Assembly: GCA_963754385.1 (NCBI GenBank)
Contig: CAVWGE010000004.1
Coordinates: 186,001 to 250,000, forward strand
Reading direction: 5' to 3'
Length of the DNA stretch: 64,000 bases
Source: 9FT-COMBO-48-23 sp963754385
GTDB taxonomy: Bacteria > Chloroflexota > Dehalococcoidia > GIF9 > UBA5629
Shown here: positions 33,381 through 40,866 of the stretch, in pieces
How positions within the stretch are numbered: the stretch's first letter is position 1
Layout of the letters: each line of letters begins with the position of its first letter
The notes under the pieces: generated by a model
Seen by the model: only the letters and a program-made list of their open reading frames with translations
Databases searched by the model: none
What the model was told of the DNA's origin: nothing
Position numbers and translations under genes: made by a program

Positions 33381-34400
33381 CTAGTCGCCTGCGGCGCCAA
33401 AAGTGTTTACGTATATGCGCTTGTCGTTGATGCCCTTGCCGAAGAGATATAGTTTGCTGTTGAAGACGGTAGCGGCTAATGCGGCGTCAGTTGTGCCGCC
33501 GCCCGGCACCTGTGCCCAACCGCTCCAGTTGTCTGCGGTATCAGACGTGTTGACGTATTCACGCTTGTCGTTGATGCCCTTGCCGAAGAGATATAGTTTG
33601 CTGTTGAAGACGGTAGCGGCTAATGCGGTATCAGTTGTGCCGCCGCCCGGCACCTGTGCCCAACCGCTCCAGTTACCCGCGGTGTCAGACGTGTTGACGT
33701 ATTCACGCTTGTCGTTGATGCCCTTAGCGAAGAGATATAGTTTGCTGTTGAAGACGGTAGCGGCTAATGCGGTATCAGTTGTGCCGCCGCCCGGCACCTG
33801 TGCCCAACCGCTCCAGTTGCCTGCGGTGTCAGACGTGTTGACGTATTCACGCTTATCGTCGATGCCCTTAGCGAAGAGATATAGTTTGCTGTTGAAGACG
33901 GTAGCGGCTAATGCGGTATCAGTTGTGCCGCCGCCCGGCACCTGTGCCCAACCGCTCCAGTTACCCGCGGTGTCAGACGTGTTGACGTATTCACGCTTGT
34001 CGTTGATGCCCTTAGCGAAGAGATATAGTTTGCTGTTGAAGACGGTAGCGGCTAATGCGGTATCAGTTGTGCCGCCGCCCGGCACCTGTGCCCAACCGCT
34101 CCAGTTGCCTGCGGTGTCAGACGTGTTGACGTATTCACGCTTATCGTCGATGCCCTTAGCGAAGAGATATAGTTTGCTATTGAAAACAACCGGGGCTGCT
34201 GAGGCATCAGTCGTGCCGCCGCCGGGCACCTGTGCCCAGCCGCTCCACTGCTCTGTCGGAGGCGCCGGCGGAGGAGTTGTGCCGTTGCCAGGCGCTTCCT
34301 CCGATGGGCCTGCTGGCGGCACTACAATAGGGCTCGGAAGACAACCAGAGATAAAGAAAACCGCGATGGCAATAATTATGAATAGCAGTTTTTTAACCAT
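33381..34400 (-). CDS. Lipoprotein with six near-identical propeller-like repeats
   Basis: A 339-aa predicted lipoprotein. The signal peptide has the lipobox FISGC (Cys near residue 20), and a Pro/Gly-rich linker (GTTPPPAPPTEQ) follows. Six repeats of 48 aa come next, each with SGWAQVPGGGTTD, ATVFNSKLYLFAKGI and DKREYVNTSDTA. The pattern of Trp, GGG and a paired-strand 'yLFakGi-d..iyvN' unit is like DUF346/fucolectin-type blades, so a six-bladed beta-propeller is likely. The repeats are also nearly identical as DNA (144-bp period), so they are recent or homogenised. Sugar or glycan binding is a guess. Confidence 0.8.
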   Translation of the reverse strand: MVKKLLFIIIAIAVFFISGCLPSPIVVPPAGPSEEAPGNGTTPPPAPPTEQWSGWAQVPGGGTTDASAAPVVFNSKLYLFAKGIDDKREYVNTSDTAGNWSGWAQVPGGGTTDTALAATVFNSKLYLFAKGINDKREYVNTSDTAGNWSGWAQVPGGGTTDTALAATVFNSKLYLFAKGIDDKREYVNTSDTAGNWSGWAQVPGGGTTDTALAATVFNSKLYLFAKGINDKREYVNTSDTAGNWSGWAQVPGGGTTDTALAATVFNSKLYLFGKGINDKREYVNTSDTADNWSGWAQVPGGGTTDAALAATVFNSKLYLFGKGINDKRIYVNTFGAAGD

Positions 34401-34438
34401 GACCTGTTACCCCCTTCTTTTTTTGCCAGTTGTTTTTA

Positions 34439-34467
34439 TTATAAGTACGTTTGTGTCCTCCGTCAAC
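34439..34467 (-). promoter_or_regulatory. Sigma-70-type promoter of the repeat lipoprotein
   Basis: On the minus strand TTGACG (34467-34462), 17 bp, TATAAT (34444-34439), 38 bp upstream of the ATG at 34400. Both hexamers are near consensus. Confidence 0.8.
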
Positions 34468-34504
34468 GGGGACGGAGTTTGTACATCCCTAACGTAAGGC
34501 GCCC

Positions 34505-34612
34505 TCTGGCGCATATCCCCATGCGAGGGGAAATTACATCGCTTAACGCTTCCGTCGCCGCCGCACTGGTAATGTACGAGGCCTTCAAACAAAGGAGCTG
34601 ACAGCTTCCACC
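34505..34612 (+). pseudogene. rlmB 3'-tail copy 2
   Basis: Copy of about 25262-25370. Reads LAHIPMRGEITSLNASVAAA, then LVMYEAFKQRS and TGA, fully in frame. Substitutions relative to rlmB are mainly third-position (ACC to ACA, GCT to GCC, GAA to GAG). It is longer than copy 1 and starts upstream of motif 3. It lies between the repeat lipoprotein and typA, in rlmB orientation. Confidence 0.9.
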
Positions 34613-34642
34613 CTTCACCCATTAAGTACGGCCATTACCTAT

Positions 34643-36472
34643 TTATTGTGGTTCTTTGTCTGCTGCATGGCGCGCTCTGGCGCGCTGGTTCTGTGTCAGC
34701 AATCGCTTACGCAACCTGATGTTGTCAGGTGTCACCTCAATAAGTTCGTCATCGCCTATCATGCCCAGAGCTTCTTCAAGGCTAAATTTCAATGCCGGAG
34801 TCAACTTAATGGCGATATCGGACGTGGAAGCGCGGATGTTGGTCTGTTTTTTCTCTTTGGCGACGTTGACTGCAAGGTCGGTTCCCCGGGAGTTCATCCC
34901 CACTATCATACCCTCGTATACCGGTGTGCCCGGCTCGATGAATGTCATACCTCTTCCCTGGGCATTGTTTAATCCGTACGTAACAGCAGTACCGTTTTCA
35001 GAGGCCACCAGCATTCCACTACGGGTTGAAACGATATCTCCATACCATGGTTCATATCCCAACAATAATGTACTCATAATGCCCTCACCCCGGGTGGCAG
35101 TCAAAAACGTGCTGCGGAAACCAATTAGACCACGCGTGGGGATGTGAAATTCCAGGCGTACATTACCCTGTCCATCATTATACATATTGGTTAATTTAGC
35201 CTGGCGCGAGCTTAAAATTTCCGTGAGAACACCAATATATTCTGTGCGCGTATCGATGGTGAGCTCTTCCACAGGTTCCATAAGCTTGCCATCTATTTCT
35301 TTAGTTATAACTTCCGGCTTTGAAATTTCAAACTCGTAATCCTGGCGGCGCATGGTCTCGATAAGTATGGCTAAGTGCAGCTCTCCTCTGCCGGATACAA
35401 AGAAAACATCGGGGGTTTCGGTATCTTGAACCCCCAGGCTGAGATTAGTTTCAAGTTCCCGGTAAAGCCTTTCACGGAGTTGCCTCGAGGTACAGTATTT
35501 CCCTTCCCTGCCGGCGAGCGGTGAAGTATTTACGCCGAACATCATTTTTAACGTAGGTTCGCCTATCTCTATACGAGGCAAGGCATCCGGCTGTTCGGGG
35601 CTGGTTATGGTATCTCCGATACTTACTATTTCCACGCCGGTTATAGCCACGATATCGCCTGCGGTTGCCTCCTCTACTTCCGGTTGGTCCAGGCCCATAA
35701 AGGTGAATACCTGGTTCACTTCGTAGTTCTTCGTGCTGCCATCACTCCCGATAACAGCGACCTTATCATGCGGTCTAACGCTGCCGCGGTAAATTTTGCC
35801 GATGGCAAGTTTGCCTTTGTAGCTGCTATAGTCCAGGTTAGATACCAGCATCTGGAAAGGTCCGGACTCGATGCCGGGTGGCGGAACCTTGTGAAGTATA
35901 GATTCAAACAATGGTATAAGGTCTTCGCCTTCTTTCTCCGGGTCAGTGGTAGCCGTGCCGTCTCTGGCGCTGGCGTACAGTACGGGAAAATCAAGCTGGT
36001 CTGCGTCGGTGGCTAATTCCAGAAAGAGGTCCTGAGTCAGATGAACCACCTCGGAAATCCTGGAATTTTCCCTGTCTATCTTATTAATGACCACAATCGG
36101 TTTCAGCCCCTTAGCCAGCGCATGTTTTAGCACAAATCTGGTCTGGGGCATAGGCCCATCGACGGAATCAACCAGCAGCAGACAGCCATCTGCCATATTC
36201 ATGACTCGCTCTACTTCGCCGCTGAAATCAGCATGGCCCGGAGTATCTATGATATTTATCTTTACACCGCGGTAGATTACCGCTGTGTTCTTGGCCAGTA
36301 TTGTAATACCCTTTTCCCGTTCCAGGGCGTTCCTGTCAAGTATTAAAGTACCCATCTGCTGATTATCACGGAAGACTTTACTTTGTTTCAGCATCATATC
36401 AATCAGGCTGGTCTTGCCGTGGTCTACATGGGCGATTATGACTATGTTTCTTAAATCGTCTCGATAATTCAA
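34643..36472 (-). CDS. typA: Ribosome-associated GTPase TypA/BipA
   Basis: Translational GTPase, 609 aa (typical). G1 is AHVDHGKTSL near residue 14, G3 is DTPGHADFSGEVERV, and G4 is NKIDREN. EF-G-like domains and the BipA C-terminal domain follow, with PTRGLIGFRSTFLTATRG as a family hallmark. It acts on the 50S subunit under stress or cold. It is flanked on both sides by rlmB tail copies (34505 and 36601), and the bases just upstream of its start are copied at 39704-39826. Confidence 0.96.
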   Translation of the reverse strand: MNYRDDLRNIVIIAHVDHGKTSLIDMMLKQSKVFRDNQQMGTLILDRNALEREKGITILAKNTAVIYRGVKINIIDTPGHADFSGEVERVMNMADGCLLLVDSVDGPMPQTRFVLKHALAKGLKPIVVINKIDRENSRISEVVHLTQDLFLELATDADQLDFPVLYASARDGTATTDPEKEGEDLIPLFESILHKVPPPGIESGPFQMLVSNLDYSSYKGKLAIGKIYRGSVRPHDKVAVIGSDGSTKNYEVNQVFTFMGLDQPEVEEATAGDIVAITGVEIVSIGDTITSPEQPDALPRIEIGEPTLKMMFGVNTSPLAGREGKYCTSRQLRERLYRELETNLSLGVQDTETPDVFFVSGRGELHLAILIETMRRQDYEFEISKPEVITKEIDGKLMEPVEELTIDTRTEYIGVLTEILSSRQAKLTNMYNDGQGNVRLEFHIPTRGLIGFRSTFLTATRGEGIMSTLLLGYEPWYGDIVSTRSGMLVASENGTAVTYGLNNAQGRGMTFIEPGTPVYEGMIVGMNSRGTDLAVNVAKEKKQTNIRASTSDIAIKLTPALKFSLEEALGMIGDDELIEVTPDNIRLRKRLLTQNQRARARHAADKEPQ

Positions 36473-36600
36473 GCTAATTCTCGCTTTTCCGCATTGTATA
36501 GGCTTACCGAAACATGTATTTTACGTTATTTTACACGGCGAAATCCAATTTCGCTCCTGGGTTACCGGTGCTTAACAGGTGGTTGGCTGACTTAATCCAA

Positions 36601-36712
36601 TTTGATGAGCCGCCGCTCTATGTGATTCTCGACGGTATTGAAGACCCGCGTAATCCGGGCTCAATACTAAGGAGCGGCTAGCTCCTGCCGGAGCCAGCAC
36701 TGCCTCTCCGGT
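36601..36712 (+). pseudogene. rlmB copy 3, internal fragment fused to the tail
   Basis: Bases GATGAGCCGCCGCTCTATGT and those following match rlmB 24899-24968 (EPPLYVILDGIEDP, then NPGS; the parent has QNLGS). The copy then jumps, at the short shared AGGAG, to the extreme rlmB end (GCGGCTAGCTCCTGCC, matching about 25350-25385), so about 380 bp of the gene are missing. It is in rlmB orientation, upstream of typA. The 360-bp gap 36473-36832 otherwise holds the typA upstream region and an AATAACAATACGATG remnant. Confidence 0.85.
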
Positions 36713-36832
36713 GTCTCCCAAATAACAATACGATGTAATGTTTAGGCAATGGGCTTACCCTTGAGGCAGACTCAATATCTGGTTCCTGAACTGTCTGTAG
36801 GAACAAAACATAGGCGGGAGCTTTATAGGCAA

Positions 36833-39106
36833 TCACGCCATAAATTCAGTTTCAGCCATGCCTTTTTGCTGGATAGCTGCCTGTGCAGCCGCAAGTCTAG
36901 CTATGGGCACTCTGAACGGGCTACAACTCACATAGTCAACGTTTATTCCGTTGAAGAACTGGATTGATCTCGGCTCTCCTGCTTGTTCACCGCAGACACC
37001 GATCTCAATGTCTTTCCTCGCTCGCCGTGCCCAGAATACTGCAGTTTCCATTAGTCTGCCTACTCCCTTGACGTCTATTATTTCAAAGGGATTGTCTTCA
37101 AGAATACCAACTTCCAGATAAGTGGATAGAAATTTCTTTTCGGCGTCCTCTCTGCTGAAAGAATATACTGCTTGGGTGAGATCATTGGTACCAAATGAAA
37201 AGAAGTCTGCCACCTCTGCTAGCCTACCAGCTCGCATACAGGCACGGACTGTTTCCATCATAGTGCCGACCTTCAAGCTAGAACCTTCGAAACAGCTCTT
37301 TCTTATCAAAAGTAGTTCCTGGAGTGTAATGACCTGTGGTATCATGATAGAAACGTCAGCTGGTGCTTCAGCCTTCGCTGCTTCTATGGCCTCAACCTGC
37401 ATTTTGTAAATTTCAGGGTTGGTCACCGCTACTCTTACACCTCTGTGGCCAAGCATCGGGTTTATCTCCTTTAGTTCAGCTATCCGCTGTCTAGTACGGG
37501 GGGCTGAGGTTTCTGCTTCTGACGGTAGAAACTCATGGAGTGGCAAGTCGAGAAGCCTGACTACAATAGGCAATCCTTTCAATTCCCTAAAAATGGCCAC
37601 GAAATCTTCCTTCTGAAGCTCACGGAGGCGTTCTAATGCTGTCGCTCTCTGGGTCTCAGTCTCTGCCAGAATGAATGCTCTTATAACCGAAAGGCGTTCA
37701 GGCTCATTGAATTGGCGCTCGGTCCGGCACAGACCAATACCTTCAGCACCAAGCCTTCTCGCTTGAGCCACCATTTCTGGTGTATCAGCGTTGGCTCTAA
37801 CGCCCAGGCGCTTAAAACCATCAGCCCAGGTCATGAGTTCCTCAAACTCCTTTATCAACTGCCCTTCCGCCAGAGGCAGGGAACCTTCGTAGACAGTGCC
37901 GCTAGTACCGTCTATGGTGATTTCGCAACCTTTTCTTACTATTTGTTCTCCGGCTTTGAACTGTTCCAGCTTGAGGTCTATGTCAATCTCCTCAGCTCCG
38001 CAGACACAGGGCTTACCCATAGCTCTGGTAACTATGGCAGCATGTGAAGTAAGGCCACCTTTAGACGTCAACACTCCATTTGCGGCTGCGATCCCCTGAA
38101 TATCATCAGGGCTTGTCTCGGGCCGAACTAGTATGATACGCAAGCCCTTTTTTGCCATTGTCATTGCTTCGCCCGCGTCGAACACAACTTGTCCAAATGC
38201 GGCGCCCGGCGCTGCAGCAAGTCCTTTGGTTAGTGGCTGACATGACTCAGGCGATCTTATGTGTTTGTGCAGCAGTGTTTGCAAATCAGCGGCGCTCAGG
38301 CGACTCATAGCCTCTTCTGTTGTGATAAGTCCCTCGTGAACCATGTCAACGGCTACCTTAATGGCTGCCTGGCCGCTTCTCTTAGCAGACCTAGTCTGCA
38401 AAATATAAAGCTTGCCCGACTCAATGGTGAACTCAATGTCTTGCATGTCACGATAGTGGCTTTCTAGTAACTTTGCTATTTCGCGCAGTTCAGCATGGGC
38501 ATTTGGCATCAGACCTTCAAGATCGGCAATTGGACGGGGTGTTCTCGTTCCCGAAACTAAATCCTCTCCCTGAGCTTGACTAAGATATTCACCGAAGAGC
38601 ACTTTCTGTCCTGTGCTAGGGTCACGAGTAAATACTACGCCTGTCCCAGAAATTGCGTCCTTGTTGCCAAAGACCATAACCTGAACTATAGCTGATGTGC
38701 CTAGGTCAGATGGAATCTTGTTGAGACGTCGGTATTCCACAGCACGCATATTATCCCACGAGTCAAAGACCCGTTTCACTGCCGCTTTCACTTCGGCAAG
38801 GTCTTTCATATTCAGAATGGTATCCATCATGCCTGGCATGGATACCAGGGCTGAGGAACGGACGGAAACCTGCAAATCTTTGCCAAGAGTCCTACCCACC
38901 CGCTTCTCTAAAGTGGCTACAGCTTGCTCAATCTCTACCTCATGAAAGCTACCCCTCCTTTTGTATTCAGCATACGCGTCAAGTGAAAGGATGAAGCCAG
39001 GAGGGACTGGAAGTCCAAGCCTAGTCATGGTCACCAAGTTAGCTCCCTTGTTGCCTAGAACGGCTTTGTCTTCGCAAGCATCCCGAAAAGAGTATACATA
39101 GGACAT
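36833..39106 (-). CDS. ppdK: Pyruvate, phosphate dikinase, short form
   Basis: Interconverts pyruvate plus ATP plus Pi with PEP plus AMP plus PPi. The phospho-carrier histidine is about residue 355 in GGLTSHAAIVTRAMG; the PEP-site cysteine is about residue 706 in VCGEQAGEP; SVRSSALVSMPGMMDTILN marks the nucleotide-binding domain. At 757 aa it is about 120 residues shorter than classical PPDK. Most of the loss lies where the usual insertion after MMDTILN should be, since the chain goes almost directly to VFDSWDNMRAVEYRRLN. It lies 4.5 kb from a PEP synthase gene. Confidence 0.9.
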   Translation of the reverse strand: MSYVYSFRDACEDKAVLGNKGANLVTMTRLGLPVPPGFILSLDAYAEYKRRGSFHEVEIEQAVATLEKRVGRTLGKDLQVSVRSSALVSMPGMMDTILNMKDLAEVKAAVKRVFDSWDNMRAVEYRRLNKIPSDLGTSAIVQVMVFGNKDAISGTGVVFTRDPSTGQKVLFGEYLSQAQGEDLVSGTRTPRPIADLEGLMPNAHAELREIAKLLESHYRDMQDIEFTIESGKLYILQTRSAKRSGQAAIKVAVDMVHEGLITTEEAMSRLSAADLQTLLHKHIRSPESCQPLTKGLAAAPGAAFGQVVFDAGEAMTMAKKGLRIILVRPETSPDDIQGIAAANGVLTSKGGLTSHAAIVTRAMGKPCVCGAEEIDIDLKLEQFKAGEQIVRKGCEITIDGTSGTVYEGSLPLAEGQLIKEFEELMTWADGFKRLGVRANADTPEMVAQARRLGAEGIGLCRTERQFNEPERLSVIRAFILAETETQRATALERLRELQKEDFVAIFRELKGLPIVVRLLDLPLHEFLPSEAETSAPRTRQRIAELKEINPMLGHRGVRVAVTNPEIYKMQVEAIEAAKAEAPADVSIMIPQVITLQELLLIRKSCFEGSSLKVGTMMETVRACMRAGRLAEVADFFSFGTNDLTQAVYSFSREDAEKKFLSTYLEVGILEDNPFEIIDVKGVGRLMETAVFWARRARKDIEIGVCGEQAGEPRSIQFFNGINVDYVSCSPFRVPIARLAAAQAAIQQKGMAETEFMA

Positions 39107-39464
39107 TGCTACTGCTCCTCAAAAAGCAAAAACTAACTCCCTGCATTAGGAATTATACTTCTTGCAGGCCAATCGTACCAAAAATGGTCCCGAAATAGAT
39201 GCCAATTGGCTATGCAAAAGGATGCGCTATCGAAAAAAGTGAGCAAAGTTACCAATGCCAGAGCTTGAAGTAGTTTCTACTCTATGTCTGCAACATGGTC
39301 GTTTTCTTAAAACTCTGTTTCCACAGGTTGCTCAGGTACTGAGATCTGTCAGTCAAACAAACTGGCTGTTTGTTCACTTGAAACCACCAATAGTTATCTC
39401 GGCCCGATGTCCTCTCAGCCTGTTTTGCAGGTCAGTTAGAATAAAATCACACATATCCCGCTTC
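39107..39464. other. Gap without a recognisable gene
   Basis: Between the start of ppdK and the promoter at 39465. It presumably holds the ppdK promoter on the minus strand. An open frame of 76 codons at 39255 has no recognisable protein features and no ribosome site, so it is not called. No repeat copies of other parts of the window were seen here. Confidence 0.5.
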
Positions 39465-39494
39465 TTGACAAAACTGCGAACCTAGTAACATACT
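39465..39494 (+). promoter_or_regulatory. Possible promoter of the truncated gene
   Basis: TTGACA (39465-39470) with CATACT 18 bp downstream (39489-39494), about 30 bp before the ATG at 39523. Confidence 0.5.
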
Positions 39495-39522
39495 TTTGTT
39501 TGAGGCGTTATGGAGCTACAGC

Positions 39523-39717
39523 ATGTCAGATTTCGCACTTACTGAAGAACAGTATAACGAAGTGTTTCGTCTTTCGAGAGCCTACTACCGCGAGGCACAT
39601 AGATGCAGGGACGGTAAGGCATATCTTGCTGGATGCGTCATGATGGGTGCTGCCTTAGAGGCCTCCCTACTCGCGTTTGTTGACTGCTATATAGATGAGG
39701 CTCTCCGCATTGTATAG
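39523..39717 (+). pseudogene. Truncated gene start (HEPN-like N terminus)
   Basis: 64 codons: MSDFALTEEQYNEVFRLSRA, then helical sequence with YREAHRCRDGKAYLAGCVMM and GAALEASLLAFVDCYIDEA. It looks like the first helices of a larger all-alpha protein, perhaps HEPN-like ('a.lAgcvm.gaaLEa.Ll...'). The frame ends at TAG 39715-39717, which belongs to the foreign segment starting at about 39704, so the coding sequence was cut there. Its promoter is intact. Not expected to be functional. Confidence 0.65.
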
Positions 39718-39826
39718 CCTTACCGAAACACGTATTTTACGTTATTTTACACGGCGAAATCCAATTTCGCTCCTGAATTGCGGTGCTTAACAGGTGGTTG
39801 GCTGACTTAATTCAATTTGATGAGCC
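39704..39826. repeat. Copy of the typA upstream region
   Basis: Diverged copy of 36487-36613: shared CCGCATTGTATA, TATTTTACGTTATTTTACAC, GGCGAAATCCAATTTCGCTC and GGTGCTTAACAGGTGGTTGG. It includes the first dozen bases of the neighbouring rlmB fragment (TTTGATGAGCCG), so it was copied after that fragment was already in place. Confidence 0.88.
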
Positions 39827-39835
39827 GTCTTCTTA

Positions 39836-39936
39836 ATATATCCATTCCAACAAGGACTTGCCGGAGAGAACATTGAGATGAATCTTAAAGCAAGCCAACC
39901 TGACAGAAGAGGAATTCCTAGCGCTGCTTAAGTAGC
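39836..39936 (+). pseudogene. Displaced hicA 3'-tail
   Basis: Diverged copy of the last about 33 codons of hicA. Read with one frame correction it gives DLPERTLR, a stop where hicA has CGA, then ILKQANLTEEEFLALLK and TAG. It is too different from the hicA at 23211 to be a fresh copy, so it may come from another hicA gene. Confidence 0.8.
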
Positions 39937-39956
39937 AGGTTGTGATAGTTCGGCTC

Positions 39957-39980
39957 ATGGAGAAGCTGGAAGAACAGGAC
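39957..39980 (+). pseudogene. Second, short ftsK-tail fragment
   Basis: CATGGAGAAGCTGGAAGAAC resembles the MEKLEEE codons of the ftsK tail, closest to the copy at 23566-23590. It follows the hicA tail, the same order as at 23.4-23.6 kb, with an internal deletion between them. It abuts the stop codon of the methylase gene at 39980. Confidence 0.6.
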
Positions 39981-40840
39981 TACGAAATATTGCTGACATC
40001 AGGAATTACGCTATTTGGTGAAAAGATAATTAATTCATTGCCAATTTTCGATCTATGGGCTGAGTGATAGCGAGAGACTTTATTTATAACCCTATTACTA
40101 TAGAATTCTCTAATCTTTGAGACGTCATCATATGAGATAATCCATTTGAATCCGCACTGTCCATTAATGAATTCTGCAAGTTTCGCATGGTCTTCTGGCG
40201 TATAGTAATTAAGATAAAGTCGATCTCCTTTCGAATAATAGGGGGGATCAAGATATACCAGAAGTCTATTGTTTGTCTCAGCTAAAGGAAGAATATACCG
40301 CTCGATGAATTGAATAGCATCAAGATTATAGATAGAGATACGGGCACTATAAAAGGCTATTTTTTGAATCTTTTTAATCAAACTATCTTTTTTAAAGCGC
40401 GCATCAAGACGCCACTTACCGGTTTGAAATTTGCCACCAATAGGGCCTGCATTTAAAATTCCTGATCTATTACATCTATTTAAATAGAACGTGGAAAAGG
40501 CAACTTCGAGTTCAGAATGAGACTGGGCATTTTTAATGATTTCTTTTCTTCTCTGCCATTCATCGATAGTTATAGGGGTTTCTTTTATCAACTTTACGAA
40601 TCCTTCGGTATCCAATAATACAGCTTTCCAAAAAAGATAAATAGATCTATCTGCATCATTAAGGATAAGACGACTAACACGCTCCGCGAAAAGTAGGTTC
40701 AATCCGGCCCCTGCACCCCCCGCATATGGTTCGACATAAATTCCACCGCGAAGACCATTTAATTCAATGAATTCTGCTAATAATACCGAAAAATTAGTTT
40801 TGCCACCTGCGTATCGTAAGGGGCTCTGTGTATAACCCAT
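39980..40840 (-). CDS. D12-class DNA adenine N6-methyltransferase (Dam/DpnII-like)
   Basis: Methylates adenine in a short DNA target; 286 aa. The SAM-binding motif is YVEPYAGGAGAGLNLL near residue 34 (FxGxG variant PYAGG), after SPLRYAGGKTNFS. The catalytic motif is YLDPPYYSKG near residue 196. IISYDD and NELIIF near the C terminus fit the family. No cognate restriction gene is seen. Its stop lies on the edge of a ftsK-tail fragment, but the length is normal. The ParB-like gene lies 26 bp upstream on the same strand, so the two form an operon. Confidence 0.9.
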   Translation of the reverse strand: MGYTQSPLRYAGGKTNFSVLLAEFIELNGLRGGIYVEPYAGGAGAGLNLLFAERVSRLILNDADRSIYLFWKAVLLDTEGFVKLIKETPITIDEWQRRKEIIKNAQSHSELEVAFSTFYLNRCNRSGILNAGPIGGKFQTGKWRLDARFKKDSLIKKIQKIAFYSARISIYNLDAIQFIERYILPLAETNNRLLVYLDPPYYSKGDRLYLNYYTPEDHAKLAEFINGQCGFKWIISYDDVSKIREFYSNRVINKVSRYHSAHRSKIGNELIIFSPNSVIPDVSNIS

Positions 40841-40866
40841 GTAAATCTTATATCCCCATAGACAGA

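Noticed and set aside
33480..34250. Regular DNA repeats as a CRISPR array
   Set aside because: The period is 144 bp with no unique spacers, and the repeats lie inside a coding frame. No cas genes are present.
33403..34497. Long plus-strand open frame (364 codons) opposite the repeat lipoprotein
   Set aside because: It arises because the 144-bp repeats have no stops on the opposite strand. It has no signal peptide, ribosome site or known motif; the minus-strand gene has a lipobox and a consensus promoter.
39255..39485. 76-codon open frame between ppdK and the truncated gene
   Set aside because: No ribosome site, no recognisable features, and composition unlike neighbouring genes.
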